This document shows positions 1 through 6,854 of a stretch of 24,992 nucleotides of DNA, piece by piece. Under the pieces are notes generated by a model. It had not been told where the DNA came from, ran no database searches, and worked only from the letters and a program-made list of their open reading frames with translations. The DNA lies in assembly GCA_049325095.1 (NCBI GenBank), contig JBMOPO010000061.1, forward strand, positions 1-24,992, written 5' to 3'. The DNA comes from JAGPUQ01 sp049325095 (lineage in GTDB: Bacteria > Pseudomonadota > Gammaproteobacteria > Pseudomonadales > Porticoccaceae). The stretch's first letter is position 1, and each line of letters starts with the position of its first letter. Position numbers and translations under genes: made by a program.

Positions 1-124
1 GCCGCGCTCGCGGCTTCACGCGCTTCGACACCATCCGCACCGTCATCTTCCTGATCGCCGGCAAACTCGACTTCGGCGCCGTCAACCCTCATGCCCAGCA
101 ACCCACTTGAAATTCAACAGAGCC
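1..124 (+). mobile_element. 3' end of an insertion sequence (ISL3-like), cut by the window edge
   Basis: The window opens inside a reading frame that stops at 110 and is followed by a likely terminal inverted repeat. Reading inward from about 124 on the minus strand, the end is GGCTCTGTTGAATTTC, which resembles the GGCTCT-type termini of ISL3 elements. The 8 bases after it (125-132, TCTAAATG) would be one copy of the target duplication. The other end lies outside the window, so neither the inverted repeat nor the duplication can be confirmed. Confidence 0.5.
3..110 (+). CDS. transposase, C-terminal fragment (probably ISL3 family)
   Basis: Only the last 35 codons are inside the window, too few for a domain search. 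The residues RGFTRF-DTIRTVIFLIAGKLDF look like the C-terminal end of DDE transposases of the ISL3 group, where an 'ARGfR...iYLIAGKLdF' tail is common. The frame ends at TGA 108-110, 14 bases before the presumed IS end, which is normal spacing for a transposase gene. The family is inferred from memory of this tail and could be another DDE group. Confidence 0.5.
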   Translation, partial: RARGFTRFDTIRTVIFLIAGKLDFGAVNPHAQQPT

Positions 125-296
125 TCTAAATGGGGGTAGCGCAACCAGCCCGGCGAGATACCGCCTTCCGACCGGCGAATGTTAGTTGGCCCCTTGTCCA
201 CCGTCCACTCTTTTGTGACGCCGGTCTCATTGCGATTCATCACTGGCACCGGATTCAAGGGGTGCCTTGGACGACACTTTCCCGCGCCGCCACTTC

Positions 297-302
297 TATA
301 AT
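297..302 (+). promoter_or_regulatory. -10 element (TATAAT) of the monooxygenase/NDH-2 promoter
   Basis: A perfect TATAAT lies 30 bases before the ATG at 333. A GGGAG ribosome site at 322-326 falls between them at good spacing. No convincing -35 hexamer lies 16-18 bases upstream; TTGGAC at 267-272 is too far away. In this GC-rich stretch an exact TATAAT in the right place is meaningful. The rest of 125-332 shows no gene. Confidence 0.5.
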
Positions 303-332
303 GGAGTCCCTCCGAGTTGCCGGGAGTTCGCC

Positions 333-638
333 ATGTTCATCGCCATGAACCGCTTTCGCATCGCGCCCGGGCGCGAGGCCGAGTTCGAGGAACTGTGGCG
401 CAGCCGCGAGAGCCATCTCGCCGGGGTGCCCGGGTTTCGCGAGTTCCATCTGCTGCGCGGGCCCGGCGAGGCCGACCACACCCTGTTCGCCTCGCATTCG
501 GTGTGGGAGTCGCGGGAGGCGTTCGAGGCCTGGACCCGTTCGGAGGCCTTCCGCAAGGCCCACGCCAATGCCGGGGGCGCCAGTCGCGAACTCTATCTGG
601 GGCCGCCGCGGCTGGAGTGCTTCGAGGTCGTGGTCTGA
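333..638 (+). CDS. antibiotic biosynthesis monooxygenase (ABM) fold protein
   Basis: 101 residues, the usual length of a single ABM/dimeric alpha-beta-barrel domain. These cofactor-free small oxygenases act on quinones, heme or polyketides. The N-terminal strand (FIAMNRFRIAPGREAEFEELW), the GFREFHLLRG strand and the HSVWESREAFEAWTRSEAF segment are the characteristic strand-helix pattern of the family. The ATG at 333 is preceded by GGGAG at 322-326. NDH-2 begins about 40 bases downstream on the same strand, so a link to quinone chemistry is possible, but this is inference. The substrate cannot be told from the sequence; an IsdG-like heme oxygenase cannot be excluded. Confidence 0.85.
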   Translation: MFIAMNRFRIAPGREAEFEELWRSRESHLAGVPGFREFHLLRGPGEADHTLFASHSVWESREAFEAWTRSEAFRKAHANAGGASRELYLGPPRLECFEVVV

Positions 639-639
639 C

Positions 640-659
640 GCCTCCGCCACGGCGGAGGC
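640..659 (+). terminator. perfect hairpin between the ABM gene and NDH-2
   Basis: The arms GCCTCCGCC (640-648) and GGCGGAGGC (651-659) are perfect inverted repeats around a 2-base gap, starting 2 bases after the ABM stop. There is no T-tract, so it may attenuate transcription into NDH-2 or protect the upstream mRNA end rather than terminate fully. Confidence 0.4.
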
Positions 660-679
660 AGACCGCGGCGGCGCCAGGC

Positions 680-2014
680 GTGCCGGAGCAGCCGGCTGTG
701 GCGAGGTCGCCGCTTCCGCACATCCTGATCGTCGGCGGCGGCGCGGGCGGCCTGGTACTGGCCACCCGCCTGGGCCGCAGCCTGGGCCGGCGGCGGCGCG
801 CCGCGATCACGCTGGTGGATGCCCAGCTCACCCATATCTGGAAGCCGCTGCTCCATGAGGTGGCCGCGGGCTCGCTGAATCCCTACGAGGATGAGCTCAA
901 CTATTTCGCCCAGGCGCAGCGCAACGGCTTCGCCTTTCAGCCGGGGCGGATGATCGGCCTGGATCGCGCCGCGCAGACCATTCTGCTCGATGAAATGCAC
1001 GACGAGACCGGCGAAACCCTGGTCGCGCCGCGGCGGATTCACTACGACTGGCTGGTGCTGGCGGTGGGCAGCCGGGCCAATGATTTCGGCACGCCCGGCG
1101 CCGGCCGGCATTGCATCTATCTGGACACCCGGGCCCAGGCCGAGCGCCTGCACCGCGCCCTGCTCAACTGTTACTACCAGGCCAAGGCGCTGGGCGAGGC
1201 GGGCGCCGGGCTCGAGATCGCCATCGTCGGCGCCGGCGCCACCGGGGTCGAGCTGGCCGCGGAACTGCATTTCGCCACCCGGGCCATGGCGCGCTACGGG
1301 CTCGACGAGATCGCCCCCGCGCGGGTCCACATTGCCCTGCTGGAGGCGGCCGAACGGATTCTGCCGGCACTGCCCGAGCGGATCGCCCAGCGCGCGCTGC
1401 GGCGGCTGCAAGACCTCGGCATCGAGGTGCTTACCGGTGAAAAGGTGGAGGAGGTCGCCGCCGGGGGGATCCGCACCGCCGCCGGCCGCTGGGTGCCGGC
1501 GCGACTGAAGGTCTGGTCGGCGGGCATCCGGGCCCCGGATCTGCTGCGCAATCTCGATGGTCTGGAAAACGGCTGGGGCAATGCCTTGGCCGTGGATGAC
1601 CGCCTGCGCACCACCCGGGATCCGCGGATATTCGCCCTGGGAGATTGCGCTCACTGTGTGCTGGCAACCACCGGGGGCCGGGAGACGGCGGTGCCGCCGC
1701 GCGCCCAGGCCGCCCACCAGCAGGCCCAGTGGCTGGCCCGGGCCCTGCCGCGGATGATCGCCGGGCGGCCGGTGGCGCCCTTCGTCTACCGGGACCGGGG
1801 TTCGCTGGTGTCGCTCTCCCGGGAGGGGTCGGTGGGCCAGCTCATGGGCAACCTTACCGGGCGGGTGGATCTGGAGGGTTGGCTGGCGCGGCGCATGTAC
1901 CTGGCGCTGTACCGGCAGCATCAGGCGACCCTGCACGGCTGGCCGCGGATGCTGCTGTTCGTGCTCAAGGATCTGCTCGGGCGCAGCACGGGCCCGCGGG
2001 AGAAGCTGCACTGA
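680..2014 (+). CDS. ndh: type II NADH dehydrogenase (NDH-2), FAD-dependent
   Basis: Single-subunit, non-proton-pumping enzyme passing electrons from NADH to quinone at the inner membrane face. About 444 residues, usual for NDH-2. The FAD Rossmann motif ILIVGGGAGG is near residues 15-24 and the NADH Rossmann motif IAIVGAGATGVELAAEL near 181-197. A late FAD-binding segment, IFALGDCAH, and the C-terminal tail ending FVLKDLLGR match membrane-attached NDH-2. Start: no ATG lies near the first motif; GTG at 680 or GTG at 698 both fit, and a longer frame reaching back to 317 only overlaps the ABM gene. A sulfide:quinone reductase is less likely because the expected redox cysteines are not seen. Confidence 0.9.
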   Translation: MPEQPAVARSPLPHILIVGGGAGGLVLATRLGRSLGRRRRAAITLVDAQLTHIWKPLLHEVAAGSLNPYEDELNYFAQAQRNGFAFQPGRMIGLDRAAQTILLDEMHDETGETLVAPRRIHYDWLVLAVGSRANDFGTPGAGRHCIYLDTRAQAERLHRALLNCYYQAKALGEAGAGLEIAIVGAGATGVELAAELHFATRAMARYGLDEIAPARVHIALLEAAERILPALPERIAQRALRRLQDLGIEVLTGEKVEEVAAGGIRTAAGRWVPARLKVWSAGIRAPDLLRNLDGLENGWGNALAVDDRLRTTRDPRIFALGDCAHCVLATTGGRETAVPPRAQAAHQQAQWLARALPRMIAGRPVAPFVYRDRGSLVSLSREGSVGQLMGNLTGRVDLEGWLARRMYLALYRQHQATLHGWPRMLLFVLKDLLGRSTGPREKLH

Positions 2015-2030
2015 AGGCCGGGCCGGCCCG

Positions 2031-3173
2031 CTAGAACCAGCCCTTGCGCCGGAAATACACCACCATGGCGCCGGCGGTCGCGGCCATCACCAGCAGCACC
2101 AGGGGGTAGCCCAGATACCAGTTCAGCTCGGGCATGGCGAAGGGGCTGGCCGCCGGGTTGCCGTTGCCGAAGTTCATGCCGTAGACGCCGGCGATGAAGG
2201 TGAGCGGCATGAAGATGGTGGCGATCACGGTCAGGATGCGCATGACATCGTTCATCCGGTAGCTGAGGCTGGACAGATAGATGTCCATCAGGCTGGTGAC
2301 CATCTCGCGATAGTTTTCCAGGAGGTCCATCACCTGGACGGCGTGGTCCTGACAGTCGCGCAGATAGGTTTCGGTGTGGCGGTCGATCAGCTCGTGCTCC
2401 TCGCGCAGCAGGGCGCCGACCAGCTCCCGCTGCGGCCACAGCATGCGCCGCAACACCAGCAGGTTGCGGCGCAGATGGTGGATCGCGGTGACCACGCCGC
2501 GGTCGGGCTGATCGAGGACCGCCTCCTCCAGCCGCTCGATGTGCTCGCCCAGCCGCTCCAGCACCGGAAACCCGGCGTCGATCACCAGATCCAGCACCGC
2601 GTAGAGCAGATAGCTCACCGGGTAGCCGCGGATCAGGCTGGTCTCGGCCTGCAACCGCCTGCGGATCGGCTCGAACGGATCCTCGGCGCCGTTGGCCAGC
2701 GTCACCAGGAACCCGCGGCCGAGAAAGATGCTGATCTGGTCGATGTGAACCTCGCCGCCGTCGAGGTGCGGCAGCGCCGCGATCAGGAAGCAGTGTTCCG
2801 GCTGCGGATCGAACTTGGGCCGCTGGCCGGTGTTCTGCACGTCCTCCAGGGCGAGCGGATGGAGGTCGAAGCACTCGCCGAGCAGCCGGAGTTGGGCGGG
2901 GGAGGGCGCGCCCTGCAGGTGCACCCAGGTCACCGCCCCCTTGCCGGCCCGTTCCCGGCAGTGTTCCAGGGAGCGGTCCCGCAGCTCGCGGCAGCCCTGG
3001 GCATCGTATTCGAGCAGCCGCACGGCGGCGGGCGCCACGCCCTCGACGGCGGGCAGCAGGGTGCCGGGCGGGGTGCCCGGCGGATGGTAGCGCTTGACGA
3101 TCTTTTTCACGGCGGTATATCCGGAGTGGACGGGTGCATTCCGCAGCCCTGGCGGTGCGGAACCGGCGGCCAT
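2031..3173 (-). CDS. corA: CorA-family magnesium/divalent cation transporter
   Basis: 380 residues with the two C-terminal membrane helices of CorA channels. The signature YGMNF (GMN at about residues 332-334) closes the first helix, IATIFMPLTFIAGVYGMNF, and the second helix is followed by a basic tail ending RRKGWF. The cytoplasmic N-terminal part includes the LHPLALEDV segment typical of the family. The GMN loop is the ion selectivity site in characterised CorA. Start: ATG at 3173 is chosen; an open frame continues to 3377 but would overlap the divergent GST gene. GTG at 3110 is an alternative. The gene is convergent with NDH-2, 16 bases apart. Confidence 0.92.
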   Translation of the reverse strand: MAAGSAPPGLRNAPVHSGYTAVKKIVKRYHPPGTPPGTLLPAVEGVAPAAVRLLEYDAQGCRELRDRSLEHCRERAGKGAVTWVHLQGAPSPAQLRLLGECFDLHPLALEDVQNTGQRPKFDPQPEHCFLIAALPHLDGGEVHIDQISIFLGRGFLVTLANGAEDPFEPIRRRLQAETSLIRGYPVSYLLYAVLDLVIDAGFPVLERLGEHIERLEEAVLDQPDRGVVTAIHHLRRNLLVLRRMLWPQRELVGALLREEHELIDRHTETYLRDCQDHAVQVMDLLENYREMVTSLMDIYLSSLSYRMNDVMRILTVIATIFMPLTFIAGVYGMNFGNGNPAASPFAMPELNWYLGYPLVLLVMAATAGAMVVYFRRKGWF

Positions 3174-3358
3174 GATATCGCCCTGGGCCCCCGCCGGTTG
3201 CGACCGGGAACGGGCCGTGGGTCGCACCCCGGGCCGGCTGACCCCGGCGGCCGCGGCCCCGGCGCTTGGCGATCGCGTTACGCTTGGCGTCTCCCGCCGG
3301 GCCCTCCGGGCTCCGGCGTACGCCGAGCCATTCGTCAAACACACCAGGAGTACAACCG

Positions 3359-3967
3359 ATGAAACTCTATTACGCACCGGGCGCCTGTTCGCTCGCTCCC
3401 CATATGGCCTTGCGTGAAGCCGGGCTCGAATTCGAGCTCGAACAGGTGGACCTGTCGAGCAAGAAAACCGCGACCGGCGAGGATTTCACGCGCATCAACC
3501 CCCTGGGCTATGTGCCCTGCCTGAGGCGCGACGACGGCGAGACCATGACCGAATGCGCGGTGCTGTTGCAGTGGATTGCGGACCAGAGCCCGGAGCTCGG
3601 TCTGGCGCCGCCGGAGGGGTCGCCGGAGCGCTATCGGCTCCAGGAAACCCTGAACTTCATTGCCACCGAACTGCACAAGGGCTTTGGCCTACTGTTCAAT
3701 CCGGCGTTTCCCGATGCCGCCAAACAACTGGTGCTGGACAACCTCAAGGGACGGCTCGGCCATCTCGATGCGCGGCTCGCCGATCGCACCTTTCTGTTCG
3801 GCGACCAGTTCTCGGTGGCCGACTGCTACCTGGCCACCATTCTGGGCTGGACCCGGTTCCTGAAGATGGATCTGAGTCCCTGGCCCAACCTGGCAGCCTA
3901 TCTGGGCCGGGTCACGGCGCGTCCCGCGGTGCGCAAGGCACTCGAGGCGGAGGGGTTGCGCGCCTGA
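3359..3967 (+). CDS. gst: beta-class glutathione S-transferase
   Basis: 202 residues, matching bacterial beta-class GSTs. The N-terminal thioredoxin-like domain begins MKLYYAPGACSLAPHMALRE; the CSLAPH segment carries the beta-class active-site cysteine (about residue 10). NPLGYVPCL holds the cis-proline loop and MTECAVLLQWI the glutathione-binding Glu. The all-helical C-terminal domain contains FLFGDQFSVADCYLATIL, the usual N-capping/hydrophobic-staple region. AGGAG at 3346-3350 sits 8 bases before the ATG, fixing the start. It likely conjugates glutathione to electrophiles in the cytoplasm; the physiological substrate is unknown. Confidence 0.93.
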   Translation: MKLYYAPGACSLAPHMALREAGLEFELEQVDLSSKKTATGEDFTRINPLGYVPCLRRDDGETMTECAVLLQWIADQSPELGLAPPEGSPERYRLQETLNFIATELHKGFGLLFNPAFPDAAKQLVLDNLKGRLGHLDARLADRTFLFGDQFSVADCYLATILGWTRFLKMDLSPWPNLAAYLGRVTARPAVRKALEAEGLRA

Positions 3968-3984
3968 GCGGCCTCGGCGTCTGC

Positions 3985-4013
3985 GCAGCAATGCGCGTCC
4001 CGTGCATTGCTGC
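3985..4013. terminator. hairpin between convergent GST and PhoD genes
   Basis: GCAGCAATGC (3985-3994) and GCATTGCTGC (4004-4013) form a perfect 10-bp stem with a 9-base loop, 18 bases after the GST stop. No T-tract follows. The position between converging genes suggests a bidirectional terminator or mRNA-end structure. Confidence 0.45.
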
Positions 4014-4092
4014 CGTCGCCGGCCCGGTACCTGCCCGGACCCGCCCCGGCGGATCCGGCCCTGGCGCCCTGGATTCGCACCCGGCCGGTCCT

Positions 4093-4110
4093 GGCCGCGC
4101 CGGGCGCGCG
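4093..4110. repeat. GC-rich 18-bp motif, copy 1 (copy 2 at 10615-10632)
   Basis: GGCCGCGCCGGGCGCGCG occurs here, 17 bases beyond the PhoD stop, and identically at 10615-10632 beyond the FTR1 stop. It is self-complementary (CGCGC / GCGCG around CGG). Both copies lie in intergenic DNA downstream of minus-strand genes, so it may be a recurring 3'-end structure. Confidence 0.35.
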
Positions 4111-4126
4111 AAGGATTTAGCGGCGC

Positions 4127-5593
4127 TCAGTGCGGCCGGTGGACCTGTTCGTAGAGGAGTCCGCCGGTCGCGTCGCGCAGGCGGCTGCACAGGGTGCCGT
4201 CGGCGGCGATGCTCAGTTCGCCGAAGTTGAACCAGCGTTGCGCGGCGGCGAGATCGGCCGGGGGTTCCCCGGCGCCGGGGTCGTGCAGAAACAGGCGCTG
4301 CGGGCGCAGGCTGTAATCGAGCAGGTCTCTGGGGTATGCGCCGGCGTGCAATGGGCCGCTGACGTATTCGTGGAGCCGGAAGTCCGGGGTATCGGCAAAG
4401 GGTGTGAGGCGCAGCACGGTCGCAAAGTGCACGTCGCCGGAGAGCACCAGCAGATTGCGCACCCCGGCCGCCCGCAGCCCGGCCAGCAGGTCGATCAGTT
4501 CGGCCTCGAAGCCGCTGTCGGCGCCGCCGTTCGCCCAGCCGTCGCGGCCCTCCTCCGCGGAGCCCGTGGGCACGGTCAGCGGCACACTGGAGGCGATCAG
4601 CTTCCAGGTGGCATCCGAAGCCGCGACCCGGGTCTTGAGCCAGGTCAGCTGCTCGCGGCCGAGCAGGGTCTTGGGCCTGGCTCGGTGGTCCGGTGCGCTG
4701 TTGGCGTCGCGGTACTGGCAGGTGTCGAGCACGAAGAGCTCCAGGTGCGCCCCCCGGCGCAGGCTGCGGTAGATGCGCGCCGGGGTGCGGGCGGATTCCG
4801 CGATCGAGTGGTAATCCAGAAAGGCGCGCAGCCCCGCCGGCAGCAGCCGGGTCGCGCTGTCCGGCGCCAGGTCGTGCAGCGGGCCGAAGTTGTTGCGGAC
4901 CTCATGATCATCCCAGGTGGCGAGGTAGGGGGTTTCCGCCAGCAGCTGCTGCAGGCCCTCGTCGGCGCGCTGATATTTCCAGTATGCCCAGTAGTCGCTG
5001 CGCCGGCGGGCCGGCGCCTGCCCGCTGGCGACCTGGGTATTGCCCAGCGCCCCCTCGGCGCGACAGGGGTGGTCGGCGTAGATCATGTCGCCCAGGGCGA
5101 GGAAAAAATCCGGCTTGCGTTCGCGAATGGCCCGAAATATCGGATAGCCCAGTTCGGCGTCCCGGCAGATGTTCTGGCCGCCCAGATCGCCGCCCCAGGC
5201 AAAATGCACCGGCGCCGGCCGGGAGGGCAGGGGCGGCGTGCGAAAGCTGCCTTTCCTTGCCGCCGCCGGCGGTGCGTCGAGGATCTCGGAGTCCGCCCAC
5301 ACCCGATAGCGGTAGGCGGTGGCGGGGTGCAGGCCCCGGATCTGCACCCTGGCGGTGTAATCCCGCGCCGCCTCTGCGGGTGCGGACCCCCGGTGGCGGC
5401 CGCCGCCGGGGCCGAGCACCTGCACCTGGAGCAGCGCGGCGTCCGCGGCCCGGGCCCAGATCAGCACCGAGGTCGGGCGCAGCTCGCCGCTGGCGACGCC
5501 GTGGGTGATGGCCACCGCGGCGGCACGGCACGGGCCGCAGCCGAGCGCCGCGATCAGGGCGAGCAGCGCGGACAGTCCCGGCAAGCGGCTCAT
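4127..5593 (-). CDS. phoD: PhoD-family alkaline phosphatase (metallophosphoesterase)
   Basis: 488 residues. Residues 1-25 are a signal peptide (MSRLPG then a hydrophobic stretch ending CRAAA). There is no obvious RR motif, so export is probably Sec-dependent rather than Tat as in classical PhoD. The fibronectin-like N-terminal domain (ITHGVASGELRPTSVLIWARA ... LHPATAYRYRV) precedes a calcineurin-like domain. That domain carries FAWGGDLGGQ, FFLALGDMIYAD, ATWDDHEVRNN and LLVLSGDVHFA, the metal-binding blocks of the family. It releases phosphate from phosphodiesters or monoesters outside the cytoplasm. GGGAG lies 6 bases before the ATG. It follows the acyl-CoA dehydrogenase by 75 bases on the same strand, without obvious functional connection. 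Confidence 0.92.
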   Translation of the reverse strand: MSRLPGLSALLALIAALGCGPCRAAAVAITHGVASGELRPTSVLIWARAADAALLQVQVLGPGGGRHRGSAPAEAARDYTARVQIRGLHPATAYRYRVWADSEILDAPPAAARKGSFRTPPLPSRPAPVHFAWGGDLGGQNICRDAELGYPIFRAIRERKPDFFLALGDMIYADHPCRAEGALGNTQVASGQAPARRRSDYWAYWKYQRADEGLQQLLAETPYLATWDDHEVRNNFGPLHDLAPDSATRLLPAGLRAFLDYHSIAESARTPARIYRSLRRGAHLELFVLDTCQYRDANSAPDHRARPKTLLGREQLTWLKTRVAASDATWKLIASSVPLTVPTGSAEEGRDGWANGGADSGFEAELIDLLAGLRAAGVRNLLVLSGDVHFATVLRLTPFADTPDFRLHEYVSGPLHAGAYPRDLLDYSLRPQRLFLHDPGAGEPPADLAAAQRWFNFGELSIAADGTLCSRLRDATGGLLYEQVHRPH

Positions 5594-5668
5594 GGGGTAC
5601 TCCCGCCTTGCTCCGGGGCACCGGGGTGGGTTTTGCGGGTGGCGCGGCGAACAGGGCGCGGTGCGGAT

Positions 5669-6829
5669 TCAGCCCGCCAGCACCGAGCGCTTGGCGATCT
5701 CCTCCAGCATCACCTCGGTGGCGCCGCCGCCGATCGACTGTACCCGGGCGTCGCGGCTCATGCGCTCGATGGCGCTTTCGCGGATGTAGCCGAAGCCGCC
5801 GTGGAACTGGAGGCAGGTATACATCACCTCGTTGACCAGCTCGCAGCAAAAGGCCTTGGCCATGGATACCTCCTTGACCGCATCGACGCCCTGGGCGTCG
5901 AGCCAGGCGGCGTGGTAGGTGAGCTGGCGGCCGGCCTCGACCTTGGCCTGGAGCATGGCGAGGCGCTGGCGGATCGCCTGCTTGTCCCACAGGGTGGCGC
6001 CGAACGCCTTGCGCTCCTGCACGTATCGCAGGGTGAGCTCCAGCGCCTTGGCGGCCTCACCCATGGACTGCGCGGCGAGCACGGTGCGCTCGTTCTGGAA
6101 GTTGCGCATGATCGAGTAGAAGCCCCTGTTCAGCTCGCCCAGGATGTTCTCGCGCGGTACCCGGCAGTTTTCGAACACCAGCTCGGCGGTGTCGGAACAG
6201 CGCCAGCCCTGCTTGTCGAGGGCGCGGCCGACGCTGAAGCCGGGGGTGCCTTTCTCGACGATGAACATGGTGATGCCGCGCGAGCCCTTGACGCTGGTGT
6301 CGGTCTTGGCGGCGACGAAGTAGATATCGCCCTTGACGCCGTTGGTGATGAACATCTTGGTGCCGTTGAGCACATAGTGGTCGCCGTCGGCCACTGCGGT
6401 GGTGCGGATGCCGGCGACATCCGAGCCGGCGTCGGGTTCGGTCACCGCCACCGCGCAGATCCTGCGCCCGGCGATCAGGTCGGCGAAGTATCTGTCCTTC
6501 TGCGCCTTGCTGCCGAAGTTGGCCAGGTGCGGCGAGGCCATGTCGGTGTGCACGGTCACGGTGACCGCGAAGCCGCCGAAAGTGGAGCGGCCCAGCTCCT
6601 CGGCGAGGATCACGCTGCCCAGGGTGTTCATGGCGCTGCCGCCGTACTCCTCCGGGTAGCGGATGCCGAGAAAACCCAGCTCACCCATGCGGCGCAGCAC
6701 CTCGCGGGGCACGCAACCCTGGGCCTCCCAGGCCTCGGCGTGGGGTACGACTTCCTGCTCCACGAAGCGGCGGAGCTGCTCGCGCAGCATGTGCTGTTCT
6801 TCGGAAAAATAGGGTTGATGGCGGGTCAC
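5669..6829 (-). CDS. acyl-CoA dehydrogenase
   Basis: 386 residues, a full-length acyl-CoA dehydrogenase. It oxidises acyl-CoA to the 2-enoyl-CoA using FAD. The blocks CAVAVTEPDAGSDVAGIRTTA and YVLNGTKMFITNG (FAD/substrate domain), FENCRVPRENILGE, ERKAFGATLWDKQAIRQRLA and the C-terminal GGFGYIRESAIERMSRDARV with IGGGATEVM are the standard order; the final Glu in GATEV is at the family catalytic position. Start is GTG at 6829 with GAGG 6 bases upstream; no better ATG exists. It lies 25 bases after the carboxylase alpha subunit, so it probably makes the 2-enoyl-CoA that the carboxylase uses. An isovaleryl- or citronellyl-CoA-like substrate is inferred from context only. Confidence 0.93.
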   Translation of the reverse strand: MTRHQPYFSEEQHMLREQLRRFVEQEVVPHAEAWEAQGCVPREVLRRMGELGFLGIRYPEEYGGSAMNTLGSVILAEELGRSTFGGFAVTVTVHTDMASPHLANFGSKAQKDRYFADLIAGRRICAVAVTEPDAGSDVAGIRTTAVADGDHYVLNGTKMFITNGVKGDIYFVAAKTDTSVKGSRGITMFIVEKGTPGFSVGRALDKQGWRCSDTAELVFENCRVPRENILGELNRGFYSIMRNFQNERTVLAAQSMGEAAKALELTLRYVQERKAFGATLWDKQAIRQRLAMLQAKVEAGRQLTYHAAWLDAQGVDAVKEVSMAKAFCCELVNEVMYTCLQFHGGFGYIRESAIERMSRDARVQSIGGGATEVMLEEIAKRSVLAG

Positions 6830-6854
6830 GCGGAGCCTCGTCGGTGGTTGATGG

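Noticed and set aside
317..679. N-terminal extension of the NDH-2 frame across the ABM gene
   Set aside because: The extension is Arg-rich out-of-frame translation of the ABM gene, which has its own ribosome site and family fold.
593..2011. 472-codon open frame antisense to NDH-2
   Set aside because: Shadow of NDH-2; Gln/Gly/Pro/His-rich and without motifs.
2019..2030. 12-bp palindrome CGGGCCGGCCCG between NDH-2 and CorA as a terminator
   Set aside because: It has no loop and no T-tract; common by chance in this composition.
3174..3377. 68-codon N-terminal extension of CorA
   Set aside because: It would overlap the divergent GST start; low-complexity Arg/Ala/Pro composition and no family counterpart.
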